From the NCBI GenBank assembly GCA_016840025.1, contig JAEOTF010000412.1:1-35812 (forward strand): 35,812 nucleotides of DNA, written 5' to 3'. Shown in pieces: positions 25,501-32,762 of the stretch. The stretch is from Candidatus Hodarchaeota archaeon. Its GTDB lineage: Archaea > Asgardarchaeota > Heimdallarchaeia > Hodarchaeales > YT1-039. Position numbers and translations under genes: made by a program. The notes under the pieces were generated by a model. It had not been told where the DNA came from. It saw nothing but the letters and a program-made list of their open reading frames with translations, and searched no databases. Within the stretch, counting starts at the first letter, position 1. The number at the start of each line of letters is the position of its first letter.

Positions 25501-27238
25501 CTATGGATACACTATTAACACTACGCAATTATTAGACACACATTATTCTTTCTTTGCAGCTGTAACCGATAGCAATGATAAAACAACCTATCATGAATCA
25601 AATAATGTCACAATATCAAATGGCGGTAGTGTACGAATTTTACTAGTCGATGATGCAGGTTCTAACGTAGAGATATACCAAACAGCATTAGATGCTCTCG
25701 GTTATGAGTATGACACTTACACTCATTCCTCGCAGGGCAGTCCAAGCGCCTCTTTCATGAGTGATTACTCAGCTGTAATTTGGTTCTGTGGGAATGCAAT
25801 CTCAGGAACATTAGATAATACTACGGATCAGATTAATATCCAAGACTATCTCAATGATTACAATGGAAAATTCTTCCTTTCAGGATTAGGAATAGCCTAT
25901 GATGTCGATTATCAATCTAGCAGTTCTAATTACAATGCTAGCTGGCTCGACAATAACATGCATGCTGAGAATAACCAGTGGATGAGCGTAGGTAGCCCCA
26001 CTTCAGCAACGGGTATAACAGGGACAGCCTTTGAAGGAGCTTCTTATAGTGTTACAAGTTTTGCAGATCAATCAGATAGGATCACTAAAGTAGGTTCTGG
26101 TGTTAATTGCTTATACTACGATGGTTCCGAGTTAAATAATAGTGGTGTGACCTATTCGGGATCATATAAGACAGTTTTTCTCTCATTACCAGTTGAGGCA
26201 ATCAACGGGGAAGAAAACCAAAAAGATTGCATTAAGAAAGCATTAGATTTCTTGGGAATAAAACCGAATATAACGATCACAACGCCGACATCTGACTCAG
26301 TTCAAGGATCATTTACTTTACAGTGGTCGGGATCAGGGAGCATTTCGTATTATCATGTCTTCTTAGACGGATTATCTCAAGCTACAACTACAGAAACATC
26401 ACATGATTTCAACATTGGCACCGAAGGTGAACATACAATAAGGGTTGTTGCTTATACTGACGTTCTGACAAAAGATATTGATATTTACACCTTTATTGTT
26501 GATAATACCCCCCCAGATGTTAATATTACATCTCCATCGAACGATACTTATACAAATCAGGACAATATCACCGTAGAGTGGTCTGGGAATGATACAGGTT
26601 CTGGTATTGACTATTACGAAGTATTTCGTAATGATACATCTCAGGGAACAACCACTAGTAGTTATATGATTATATCACTCAATATAGATGGGCTTTACAA
26701 TATTACCATCGTAATTCATGACCAAGTAGATAACACTGAGAAAGAAACTATCTGGGTAGGACGAGATACGATTGATCCTGTTATTAGCACTATTAATGTT
26801 ACTTCCTCAAATTCCCTCTACATTCAACTAAGTCCCTATCCGCTTAACCCAACTGGGGGAACATGCTACTTCAACAGTGCTGCAGGCCAAGGTGCAGGCC
26901 AAATACTTACAGTGACGGTAACTTGGGCAGATATAAACATGGACAACTTTAGTGGTGAATCAGCATTTGGTGACAGTCCTGCTGCAGATACATACAGTGA
27001 AGATGGCTGGTCACTTCAATATTCGGTAGAAGAAGGTGCTACAAACCAAGGTAATATCCTTTTCACCGTTACGGATAAAGCAGGGAACACTGATACAGCT
27101 ACCATCATATTTGAAAATGACAACAGCGTGGGGGTAACCGAATATACTGGTTTTTCAGTTGTTTTACTTTTTATGGGAGTAATATGCTTACCCGTAGTTC
27201 AGACTTTGATAGTCCCCCGTAAGAATAAAATAGATTGA
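22532..27238 (+). CDS. Large membrane-anchored subtilisin-like serine protease
   Basis: A 1568-residue exported protease. Order: a membrane/signal segment (about 26-43), a long N-terminal region ending in an inhibitor-like prodomain (about 270-340), and the S8 catalytic domain with Asp377 (IAIIDSGLDDSHP), His426 (GHGSHCGG) and Ser751 (GTSMACPHVAG), plus SAGNDG for the oxyanion site. A beta-domain of about 110 residues (PPC-like) is inserted just after His426. After the catalytic domain come a second PPC-like domain (about 825-935), an Ig-like segment, a ThuA/amidotransferase-like alpha-beta domain starting SVRILLVDDAGSNVEIYQTA, at least two Ig-like repeats (VNITSPSNDTY type) and a C-terminal membrane segment with a basic tail. 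AAAGGAG is only three bases before ATG 22532; TTG at the next codon has better spacing. It probably degrades proteins outside the cell while anchored. Confidence 0.93.
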   Translation: MLSKTHPQSRKKASGSYIKTKMVEGILFLLPLTMLILIFLAPPNSTQDSTTFQDSKGIWTLKDGTKMSFAIKKHVSPVPNSYSSDYDSGSLIEAEGKFVFNLDSQYITQEFICNNWISEEEEVFLNDNGVKLDINIGYINKISCWILNTEEKLFSIFKIQYSDLNYGLHDIEKSYHFVDLGITSESPVDFELSIWREQEELTAEGRILLQSYAEYLEIQANEMLDNSINEENQIPNQIDLEDAKRGFYSRDDRDQNRINDYLDAKIRAGTTNSEVKIIIATEYGKLDNVEECLEAVGGTIGRIFDPTYGEGFYGLAASIASDKIVDFVQCPYIELVEEDAQAIYHADVATQLTQLRTFVWDNLTYTGDGNNSIAIIDSGLDDSHPMINGFEDAATNSSVWNDPDVKIVGWSDIKHSTTSPEDYHGHGSHCGGIAAGFPYNSTISTSDDRIKTTHSYSYQTTSDYTDVYIPYYIDVKASGTIEISYNWADNSDSGASAGGTKLYLYDPGGAIIAQDTDGSNPMTVSKTITETGLYKVGCLWSSNGNTFPVRYARIAVSAVNKYPYEDLGDDHARFSGVAPDTRLVGVKVMDRAGYSYVDASDTIAGVNWVTVNAETYHITIASMSLGYGETKSSLDTALTSMFNKGVLPIISAGNDGQGSGNQIYSPCIDEAIIVAASTDNDTITDYSSEGPGIAPNTNKPDIAAPGGYSSEGAYLSVDTNNADANNGLDQTATPGYADQQGNDLAPMQGTSMACPHVAGIASLVVEAMGGQAAWEYDDTSRAKKVKQLILMSGVEIYSVDRGAKDLVEGFGRVNADAALEACTKSYTINSTETGTLSGSQFGKKVWARNISLSGGKTYSFYLDVPEGMDYDIFLYNGTPNTYGEPVLLDMSINPIAGGDEVFTFTASTSGYHYIAVKYVSGNDSGQFTLKSESGSDYPSISISNPTEDSTKSGELTIQISASAVSATVSSVQLMWAEDAWVPASHISGSNYGYTINTTQLLDTHYSFFAAVTDSNDKTTYHESNNVTISNGGSVRILLVDDAGSNVEIYQTALDALGYEYDTYTHSSQGSPSASFMSDYSAVIWFCGNAISGTLDNTTDQINIQDYLNDYNGKFFLSGLGIAYDVDYQSSSSNYNASWLDNNMHAENNQWMSVGSPTSATGITGTAFEGASYSVTSFADQSDRITKVGSGVNCLYYDGSELNNSGVTYSGSYKTVFLSLPVEAINGEENQKDCIKKALDFLGIKPNITITTPTSDSVQGSFTLQWSGSGSISYYHVFLDGLSQATTTETSHDFNIGTEGEHTIRVVAYTDVLTKDIDIYTFIVDNTPPDVNITSPSNDTYTNQDNITVEWSGNDTGSGIDYYEVFRNDTSQGTTTSSYMIISLNIDGLYNITIVIHDQVDNTEKETIWVGRDTIDPVISTINVTSSNSLYIQLSPYPLNPTGGTCYFNSAAGQGAGQILTVTVTWADINMDNFSGESAFGDSPAADTYSEDGWSLQYSVEEGATNQGNILFTVTDKAGNTDTATIIFENDNSVGVTEYTGFSVVLLFMGVICLPVVQTLIVPRKNKID

Positions 27239-27277
27239 TGAGAGAAGTGACAGATAGAACTTAGAGAGGACAGCAAT

Positions 27278-27721
27278 ATGGATTCTGAACTATTAGAAAA
27301 AGTAAGAATGAAGTATATCGTTTCCATTGGGATAATCGTCTGGATTTTAGCGTTTATATGGTCAATTGTAGTCATGGGGATAATTAGCTTTGATTATGAA
27401 AATGAAACGATGGGAATAGATCATGAAAAATATTGGGAATTTGAAGCGTTAATGACGCCTGCTTTCATTGTAATCGGGCTGTTATTCCTAATTACCTACT
27501 ATAAAAAGAGTCACATTCCCACAGAAGAATGGAAGACCGAAGGGATAGTTGCTGGACTCATTGTTATGATAATTCAGTTTGTTTTGGATCTGGCTGTTAT
27601 TGTCATTGCGTTTGACAGCGGGATTGAGTACTATATTGGATTAGTGACTATTTCATACCTATTAATTCCCGTTTGGTCACTGCTAGCAGCCTACTACGTA
27701 CGAGTAATGAGCATAAGCTAA
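27278..27721 (+). CDS. Four-helix membrane protein of unknown function
   Basis: A 147-residue protein with four membrane segments: YIVSIGIIVWILAFIWSIVV, ALMTPAFIVIGLLFLITYY, GIVAGLIVMIIQFVLDLAVI and YYIGLVTISYLLIPVWSLLA. A short acidic loop (DYENETMGIDHEKYWEFE) lies between the first two. GAGAGGA precedes ATG 27278. It follows the subtilase gene by 39 bp and may be cotranscribed with it. The plan resembles small uncharacterised integral proteins; no motif allows a function to be named. Confidence 0.7.
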   Translation: MDSELLEKVRMKYIVSIGIIVWILAFIWSIVVMGIISFDYENETMGIDHEKYWEFEALMTPAFIVIGLLFLITYYKKSHIPTEEWKTEGIVAGLIVMIIQFVLDLAVIVIAFDSGIEYYIGLVTISYLLIPVWSLLAAYYVRVMSIS

Positions 27722-27858
27722 AAATGTCCAAAATTACAGCCTTTAGGTTGTACAACGAATTCAAAAATCCATTCAATCATTTGCATGAAACCACCCTCTA
27801 AGTAAAATTAGGGCAACAGGTTAAAGGAAATTCAAAAACGTTAGGTGTGGATAGGTCA

Positions 27859-29010
27859 ATGGCGAAGTATAAGATTGCGTTTATGCCAGGCGATGGAATA
27901 GGAGTAGATGTGCTCGAAGCGTCGAAAGGGATCTTAGAAGCAGGATTTGATGCAGAATTAGTTCCTCTTGATATAGGATTTACAATATTTGAACAGGAAG
28001 GCGACCCATTACCAGAACGGACCTTAGAAGGACTCAAAGAATGTGATGCGGCGCTTTTTGGGGCTATTACGAGCAAGCCAGCATCAGACCCATCGGTGCA
28101 GAAGGTGCAGGATAAATTTGGGACGAAATACCGTTCCCCAATAGTAAGGCTCAGACAGCATTTTCAACTTTTCAGTAACATGAGACCATCAAAAACTTAC
28201 CCGGGGAATCCATTAAATTTTAAGAAAAATGATGGATCGGAACCAGAAATAGATATTGTCACCTTTCGAGAGAATACAGAAGGATTATATGCAGGAATAG
28301 AGTTTGAAAAGCTAATTCCTGAATTAAAAGATGTGGAAAATTTTAAGGCGTTTCAGGAAAGGTCAGGCGCAGCAGATGAGGATATAAGGATAAGTTGTAG
28401 GGTGTTTACAACGAAAGGATGTGACCGAATTATCAGAAAAGCGTTTGAGTATGCAAAAACAACAGGACGCAATAAAGTCACTGTTGTACATAAAGCGAAT
28501 GTGATTCGGGCAACAGACGGCTTATTTTTACAAACAGCCGAAAAAATTGCCACTGAATTTCCAGAGGTTGAATGGTGGGACGAAAATATTGATGCTGTGG
28601 CAATGTGGATGATGAAACGTCCAGAGGAATATTCTGTAATTGTAAGCAGTAATATGTTTGGAGATATTATTACTGATCAAGCAGCAATGCTTTCTGGCGG
28701 ACTTGGATTTGCAGCATCAGCATCTACTTCAGAGACTTTTGGGGTTTTCGAACCTAATCATGGTAGCGCACCTAAATACGCAGGATTGAATAAAGTCAAT
28801 CCTATCGCAGCTATTAAGTCTATTGCACTTATGTGGGAGTGGCTTGGTACAACAAAAAATGATCATACATTGATAGACAAGGCAAATACATTAGAGCAAG
28901 CAATAGCACAAAATGTTAGAGAAGGCAAAGTGCGAACTTATGATCTTGGTGGTAATAATAAAACGACTGAAGTAGCTAACGATATTGCAAAAATCTTTGA
29001 ACATCTATAA
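27859..29010 (+). CDS. Isocitrate/homoisocitrate dehydrogenase-family enzyme
   Basis: A protein of about 383 residues of the beta-decarboxylating dehydrogenase family. Visible are GDGIGVDV, the substrate loop RSPIVRLRQHFQLFSNMRPS, TFRENTEGLYAGIE, the HKANVIRATDGLF region (catalytic Lys), the metal Asp in SSNMFGDIITDQAAMLSGGLGF, and EPNHGSAPKYAGLNKVNPIA. The KY pair after HGSAP corresponds to Lys344/Tyr345 of E. coli isocitrate dehydrogenase, which select NADP; NAD-using relatives carry Asp or Ile there. The SPIVRLR loop and HKANV resemble homoisocitrate dehydrogenase more than classical isocitrate dehydrogenase. So NADP use is inferred, and the substrate could be isocitrate, homoisocitrate or 3-isopropylmalate. 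The long frame starts at GTG 27847; ATG 27859 is more likely. A T-rich terminator follows. Confidence 0.9.
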   Translation: MAKYKIAFMPGDGIGVDVLEASKGILEAGFDAELVPLDIGFTIFEQEGDPLPERTLEGLKECDAALFGAITSKPASDPSVQKVQDKFGTKYRSPIVRLRQHFQLFSNMRPSKTYPGNPLNFKKNDGSEPEIDIVTFRENTEGLYAGIEFEKLIPELKDVENFKAFQERSGAADEDIRISCRVFTTKGCDRIIRKAFEYAKTTGRNKVTVVHKANVIRATDGLFLQTAEKIATEFPEVEWWDENIDAVAMWMMKRPEEYSVIVSSNMFGDIITDQAAMLSGGLGFAASASTSETFGVFEPNHGSAPKYAGLNKVNPIAAIKSIALMWEWLGTTKNDHTLIDKANTLEQAIAQNVREGKVRTYDLGGNNKTTEVANDIAKIFEHL

Positions 29011-29022
29011 GAATTCAAATTC

Positions 29023-29049
29023 CTCTTTTTTTTTCTATTTTTTATTTTT
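29023..29049 (+). terminator. T-rich terminator after the dehydrogenase gene
   Basis: Within 15-40 bases of the stop the plus strand has CTC followed by runs of ten, six and five T broken by single bases, a typical archaeal intrinsic terminator. Confidence 0.7.
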
Positions 29050-29092
29050 AACAACGTTTTTTTATAAAATACCAGATATATGAATTTAGAGA

Positions 29093-29100
29093 TTTATAAG
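29093..29100 (+). promoter_or_regulatory. TATA box upstream of the 29129 frame
   Basis: TTTATAAG is about 30 bases before TTG 29129, which would give an almost leaderless transcript. A second TTTATAAAAT is at 29061-29070. Confidence 0.5.
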
Positions 29101-29128
29101 AAGATTGAATAACATGATATAGAGAACG

Positions 29129-29590
29129 TTGACATTATTAGAATCAAAGGAAGTAGACGAAAGTTCACAGTTTGACTCATTGACAGCTTTTATTGAGGAT
29201 TGGAACAAATTAATTGATAATAACCAACCTATCCCAGAACATTTTCGTCAACAATATAATAAACATGCATCTAATAAGGATATTTTTCTAGTTAGAATTA
29301 AATATAAAGATAAGGGATATAAGATTCAGGATTATTCAGAAATAGCTAAGGATATTAATCTTGAAGAACTTTTCATAAATACAGGGAAGGCAGGTTTTTA
29401 TTCCGCAGTGAAAAACTGGAAGAAGTTACTAAAGAAAATTCGGTGCATTAAATGGAAAAATGAAAATTATACTTATTTTAGAAATTGGAGAATAAAAGGA
29501 TCGATCATTTCTCGTAAAGGACCAACTGCTCAGTGGACTATTTTCGAAAAAGTCACTGAAAAAGTCGAAAGCAAAGAAAGGTATCTATAA
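29129..29590 (+). CDS. Hypothetical protein, likely 5' part of a frameshifted gene
   Basis: A 153-residue frame from TTG 29129, rich in Lys, Ile and Asn, with no recognised domain. It ends KVESKERYL. The next frame (one base back) is open from 29560 through 30324 but has no ATG, GTG or TTG until 29704, although the intervening codons look coding (for example LTIPRNFYSLDVRRLKFSIK). This suggests that the 29129 and 29704 frames once formed one protein, joined by a -1 shift at the A5 run 29559-29563. If instead this is a complete protein, the next gene would need an unusual start. Function unknown. Confidence 0.55.
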   Translation: MTLLESKEVDESSQFDSLTAFIEDWNKLIDNNQPIPEHFRQQYNKHASNKDIFLVRIKYKDKGYKIQDYSEIAKDINLEELFINTGKAGFYSAVKNWKKLLKKIRCIKWKNENYTYFRNWRIKGSIISRKGPTAQWTIFEKVTEKVESKERYL

Positions 29591-29703
29591 TAAAAGAAAA
29601 TAAACTTACAATTCCTCGAAATTTTTATAGTCTTGATGTTAGAAGACTTAAATTCTCGATAAAGGACATATCAATAATTTTAGAAGCACGACTACATGAA
29701 AAA

Positions 29704-30324
29704 TTGGTAACGAATGATTTTACTAAGCATATTCGAAAAGCTGCAAAGAAAAGAGCATGGAGGCTAGTGGATGGATCAGTTACTTCGGCTCTTTTTCTTA
29801 ATGAAAGTTTTAAAATAGTTCAAACTAATTTGAACGAGGTTCTAAGCCTAATATATCGAAAAGTAAAGAAACTAAAAGAAATAAGTGATAATGAATTACG
29901 GTCTTTAATCAATAAAGAGCTAGTAATTAATGCAAAAGAACTTAAAACTAATATAAATGATATTATTATTGCAGATGAAGTTAGAACTCGATTCTCCATA
30001 GCTGATCCAAAAATTAAGATTAAAATTCATAGAACAAATATGCAGCGTGTTTGGTATGAGACCTGTGACGACTCATATCTAATTGCTATTTCAAAATATA
30101 TTTTTCAAGATGATAATCTTCGTAAAGCCTTGAACTTACATCAACATAAGGTTAAATCATTATATATTGGGCAAGGTACAAGGACTGATATTGTTAGCGG
30201 TAATCCAGATATTATTACCATTGATTCAAAGAAGAAAGTCATCGATGTTGTTCAAGTCAAACAAATCGCTATTACAAAACCTGGTGACCCTGTCGATCTT
30301 TTTAGGGATTTAACAAAAACGTAG
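29704..30324 (+). CDS. Possible PD-(D/E)XK-like nuclease, middle part of a frameshifted gene
   Basis: A 206-residue frame beginning at TTG 29704, with the frame open back to 29560. The last third has TRTDIVSGNPDIITID followed by KKKVIDVVQVKQIAI: an Asp at the end of a strand, then a strand with Q-x-K. That spacing resembles the D...(E/Q)xK core of restriction-endonuclease-like folds, with QxK as in Mrr. The stop at 30322 interrupts a region that continues in the frame one base back (VGYVDVEGVLRAFNVFFVKS). An A5 run at 30315-30319 lies at the junction; six As would restore one frame. The nuclease reading is an inference from a short motif. Confidence 0.5.
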   Translation: MVTNDFTKHIRKAAKKRAWRLVDGSVTSALFLNESFKIVQTNLNEVLSLIYRKVKKLKEISDNELRSLINKELVINAKELKTNINDIIIADEVRTRFSIADPKIKIKIHRTNMQRVWYETCDDSYLIAISKYIFQDDNLRKALNLHQHKVKSLYIGQGTRTDIVSGNPDIITIDSKKKVIDVVQVKQIAITKPGDPVDLFRDLTKT

Positions 30325-30380
30325 GCTATGTCGACGTAGAAGGTGTCTTACGTGCCTTCAATGTCTTTTTTGTCAAGAGC

Positions 30381-30800
30381 GTGGATGTTAAAAGTCTTAA
30401 AGGGTCTGAAATATCCGAAGGACACAATTTAATTGTGGTTGGTAAATGGAATAAAAAAATCAAAACTGAATTACTTCGATTTGGTCAGATTGTAGAAGCA
30501 GTTAGAGAAATTGCGAAAAGTAACATAACTAGTGACGTTTCCAATCAACAACTGAAAAATATGGTTGGTCTTAATGTATCCAAGGTCAAAACACTTCTAC
30601 ATGATCGATGGGAGTTTCTAAATAGGATAAAGATGGAAAATCAGCCTATATTAGACGAAGAAATTATTCACACAATAGCGTCTATTGCTGACTCAACATC
30701 AGTAGTGACAGAATACTATAAAAAGACTATTTACTTGTTAGGGTCTATTCTTACTTATGATTTTTCTCCTCTGAGAAGCACTCAGGATCTGTATACTTAA
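30381..30800 (+). CDS. 3' part of the frameshifted possible nuclease gene
   Basis: The first GTG is at 30381, but the frame is open from 30306 and those codons look coding, so this is best read as the continuation of the 29704 frame. The 139 residues from GTG contain a strand LIVVGKW and a helical region (LLRFGQIVEAVREIAKSNIT, LKNMVGLNVSKVKTLLHDRW) that could be a helix-turn-helix-like DNA-binding part. The whole span 29129-30800 would code for about 557 residues without the two shifts. It is AT-richer than its neighbours, consistent with an acquired gene. Confidence 0.5.
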   Translation: MDVKSLKGSEISEGHNLIVVGKWNKKIKTELLRFGQIVEAVREIAKSNITSDVSNQQLKNMVGLNVSKVKTLLHDRWEFLNRIKMENQPILDEEIIHTIASIADSTSVVTEYYKKTIYLLGSILTYDFSPLRSTQDLYT

Positions 30801-30873
30801 TAACTTCTTGTTTAGAGAATTTTAACAGGAATATAATTGTAATTTCTTGGTACACTTAATTCTAATTTGATCC

Positions 30874-30892
30874 AATTAAAAAAGAAAAAAGG
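30874..30892 (-). terminator. T-tract terminator of the surface protein gene
   Basis: On the minus strand, shortly after the stop at 30919, CCTTTTTTCTTTTTTAATTGG supplies two runs of T. Confidence 0.5.
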
Positions 30893-30918
30893 ATTGATTA
30901 CAGGAAGCTTATGCTCGG

Positions 30919-31560
30919 TTAACGAGCCCTTTTTAGGCTGCTGTTTCTCTTTCGTAAAACGACAACCGATAAAACCAAAAAGGAGCCAATTAGAAGCAGG
31001 AGAGGATTAGTTACCTCTGGCACCGAAAAATCGTCATAATATGTCCGGAATACAAAATCCTGTGACGCTCCACCCAATATTTGTCCCAAGGGATATGTGT
31101 CTACGTTTTTGTAGGCCCAAGTTAAATGATCGGTATTATTGTCTCCACTATAGGCAACGATCCAATATTCTTGACTAGCAATGACATTGACCACAGGATT
31201 AAAAGTTATGTTTACCCATACAAAGGGAAAATCTTCCTGTATAGAACTCGCGTCAACTTCAGTAGTAGCATTCCATTCCGATGGTGCACCCCCGCCATAA
31301 GTTTTACAGATCCATATGGTTAAATTGTCGGCATCGCCTGTCCTATACAAAGGCAATTCAATTTTACTGACGTTGTTTTGTGATGGTTGGAACGACTGAC
31401 CATAATAGAGAAATAGATGAAATCCAGAAGATAGTGACCCCCAATCAATATGGCCTTGATCGGGCGCATCACCAGAGATACCGCCAAGAGAAGTGGCTAC
31501 ATTTATTGGAGCAAAAAGAGATACTAAAACTGCTAAGAAAAAAGCTTTTGTCTTATTCAT
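30919..31560 (-). CDS. Secreted beta-sandwich surface protein with C-terminal sorting-like signal
   Basis: A 213-residue protein. Residues 1-25 are a signal peptide (MNKTKAFFLAVLVSLFAPIN). The body is one beta-rich domain with YYGQSFQPSQNNVSKIELPL, NLTIWICKTYGGGAPSEW and VWVNITFNPVV, a pattern common in jelly-roll surface modules. The C-terminus is VPEVTNPLLLLIGSFLVLSV followed by RKRN and a basic tail. A VPE motif directly before a membrane segment and a basic cluster resembles the PEF/PGF-CTERM tails processed by archaeosortases; no archaeosortase gene is in the window. GAGG is eight bases before ATG 31560, and a TATA-like CTTAAATAG (minus-strand CTATTTAAG) lies at 31588-31596. Ligand unknown. 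Confidence 0.8.
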   Translation of the reverse strand: MNKTKAFFLAVLVSLFAPINVATSLGGISGDAPDQGHIDWGSLSSGFHLFLYYGQSFQPSQNNVSKIELPLYRTGDADNLTIWICKTYGGGAPSEWNATTEVDASSIQEDFPFVWVNITFNPVVNVIASQEYWIVAYSGDNNTDHLTWAYKNVDTYPLGQILGGASQDFVFRTYYDDFSVPEVTNPLLLLIGSFLVLSVVVLRKRNSSLKRAR

Positions 31561-31688
31561 TTCTTTTAACCTCTTTGATATTATGGGCTTAAATAGATCA
31601 TGTAGATATTTTTTTCCTTAACTATCATTTAGTAAGGAATTCCAATATAAGACTTGAAAAGATGGTTTTATTCGGAATAGCTATTCAT

Positions 31689-32513
31689 TCAAATTATTGA
31701 TTTTTGACAGATTTCACGTTGAACCATCATTTTTACAGTGAGTAGAAACATTCGATTGATGTCTTTAACGTTTTGAACTGTCCTAAATAATCTATTTAGT
31801 ATTTTTTCTAATTTAACCCGGGTAGGAAGATATTGTTCGTGGGATTTATCTATGAGAAGAATCATACACCCGAGAGATTGTTTGTTAGGTCTTGAGGCTG
31901 CTACTGATGTCCCTTCATCCTGAACAAAAAATCCGTACAGATAGGCTAAGAGATGTGAATGATCACAAACAGGCACTGGTCCGTAAAACCCTTTCATTGG
32001 ACTTTGACCTTGACCTAGTCCAATTTGATAGTAACCAGAATGACGCTTGAAAAAATCTTCTTTTCCGATTTTATCGGTGTTTAGAATATGTAGACCCTCA
32101 TCAATAAGAAGAACGGGACGTTTGTCGACAAACTTGACAATAAAGAGACCCATAGGAATTGTTGTGGTTTTTAAGGGCGTTTTAGCTGGAATTGAAATGG
32201 GAGGAGCAGTATTTATTCTGTAAAAAGTTTGTGGACGCCCTTTTTTTCCTTTACTTGGCGACCGGGAAAATTTTATGACCCAATCCATTGAAGTAAGTTT
32301 ACATAATGCATCGTAAACAGTGGTACGAGCTATCCCTGTTTTTCGGGTTATTTCAGCCCTATTTGCAATGCCTAGTTCGCGAAGGACCTGAAATACTTTT
32401 TTTACGTTATGATTCTTGAAGATTTGATATTTGACATCTTCTTCATATTTATTCGGAGAACTTAGTTTTTTTTTCTTAGGAGATTTCTGAAGCTTTGCTA
32501 GGGTTTCGTACAT
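31689..32513 (-). CDS. TrmB/MarR-like winged-helix transcription regulator with C-terminal domain
   Basis: A 274-residue regulator. A basic N-terminus is followed by a winged helix at about residues 38-105: VKKVFQVLRELGIANRAEIT, RKTGIARTTVYDALCKLTSM and a wing ending GRPQTFYRI. A beta-rich C-terminal domain begins IPMGLFIVKFVDKRPVLLID and includes KGFYGPVPVCDHSHLLAYLY; it may sense a ligand or redox state. The final helix RVKLEKILNRLFRTVQNVKD could mediate dimers. It shares the same wHTH layout and GRP-x-x-x-Y wing as the protein at 17667. It is upstream of the surface protein gene and downstream of ftr, all on the minus strand but with separate gaps, so targets are unclear. Confidence 0.85.
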   Translation of the reverse strand: MYETLAKLQKSPKKKKLSSPNKYEEDVKYQIFKNHNVKKVFQVLRELGIANRAEITRKTGIARTTVYDALCKLTSMDWVIKFSRSPSKGKKGRPQTFYRINTAPPISIPAKTPLKTTTIPMGLFIVKFVDKRPVLLIDEGLHILNTDKIGKEDFFKRHSGYYQIGLGQGQSPMKGFYGPVPVCDHSHLLAYLYGFFVQDEGTSVAASRPNKQSLGCMILLIDKSHEQYLPTRVKLEKILNRLFRTVQNVKDINRMFLLTVKMMVQREICQKSII

Positions 32514-32762
32514 GGTTCTGTGTTATGATCCTTACTCGACCTTTAAAAACCCGAGGAAATAAAACTATATTTCTAGAACGCAAGAGATGATAGTATTTAG
32601 ACAATAAATGAGTCTGTGGACGATATTGTCGGATTATTGGCTAATAAATGCCTATAGTCGTCTTTACTTCTAACTGAAGTCTTTATTTTGCAGGGATGAT
32701 TCAGCTTAGCCGATAAAATTCTCAAAAAAGCCAGTCATTGATATTCAAATATATAAATGCCA

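Noticed and set aside
30312..30324. Programmed -1 frameshifting on the heptamer A AAA AAC
   Set aside because: The bases are present but the incoming frame reads ACA AAA ACG, so the heptamer is not in the phase required for tandem slippage; a missing A is simpler.
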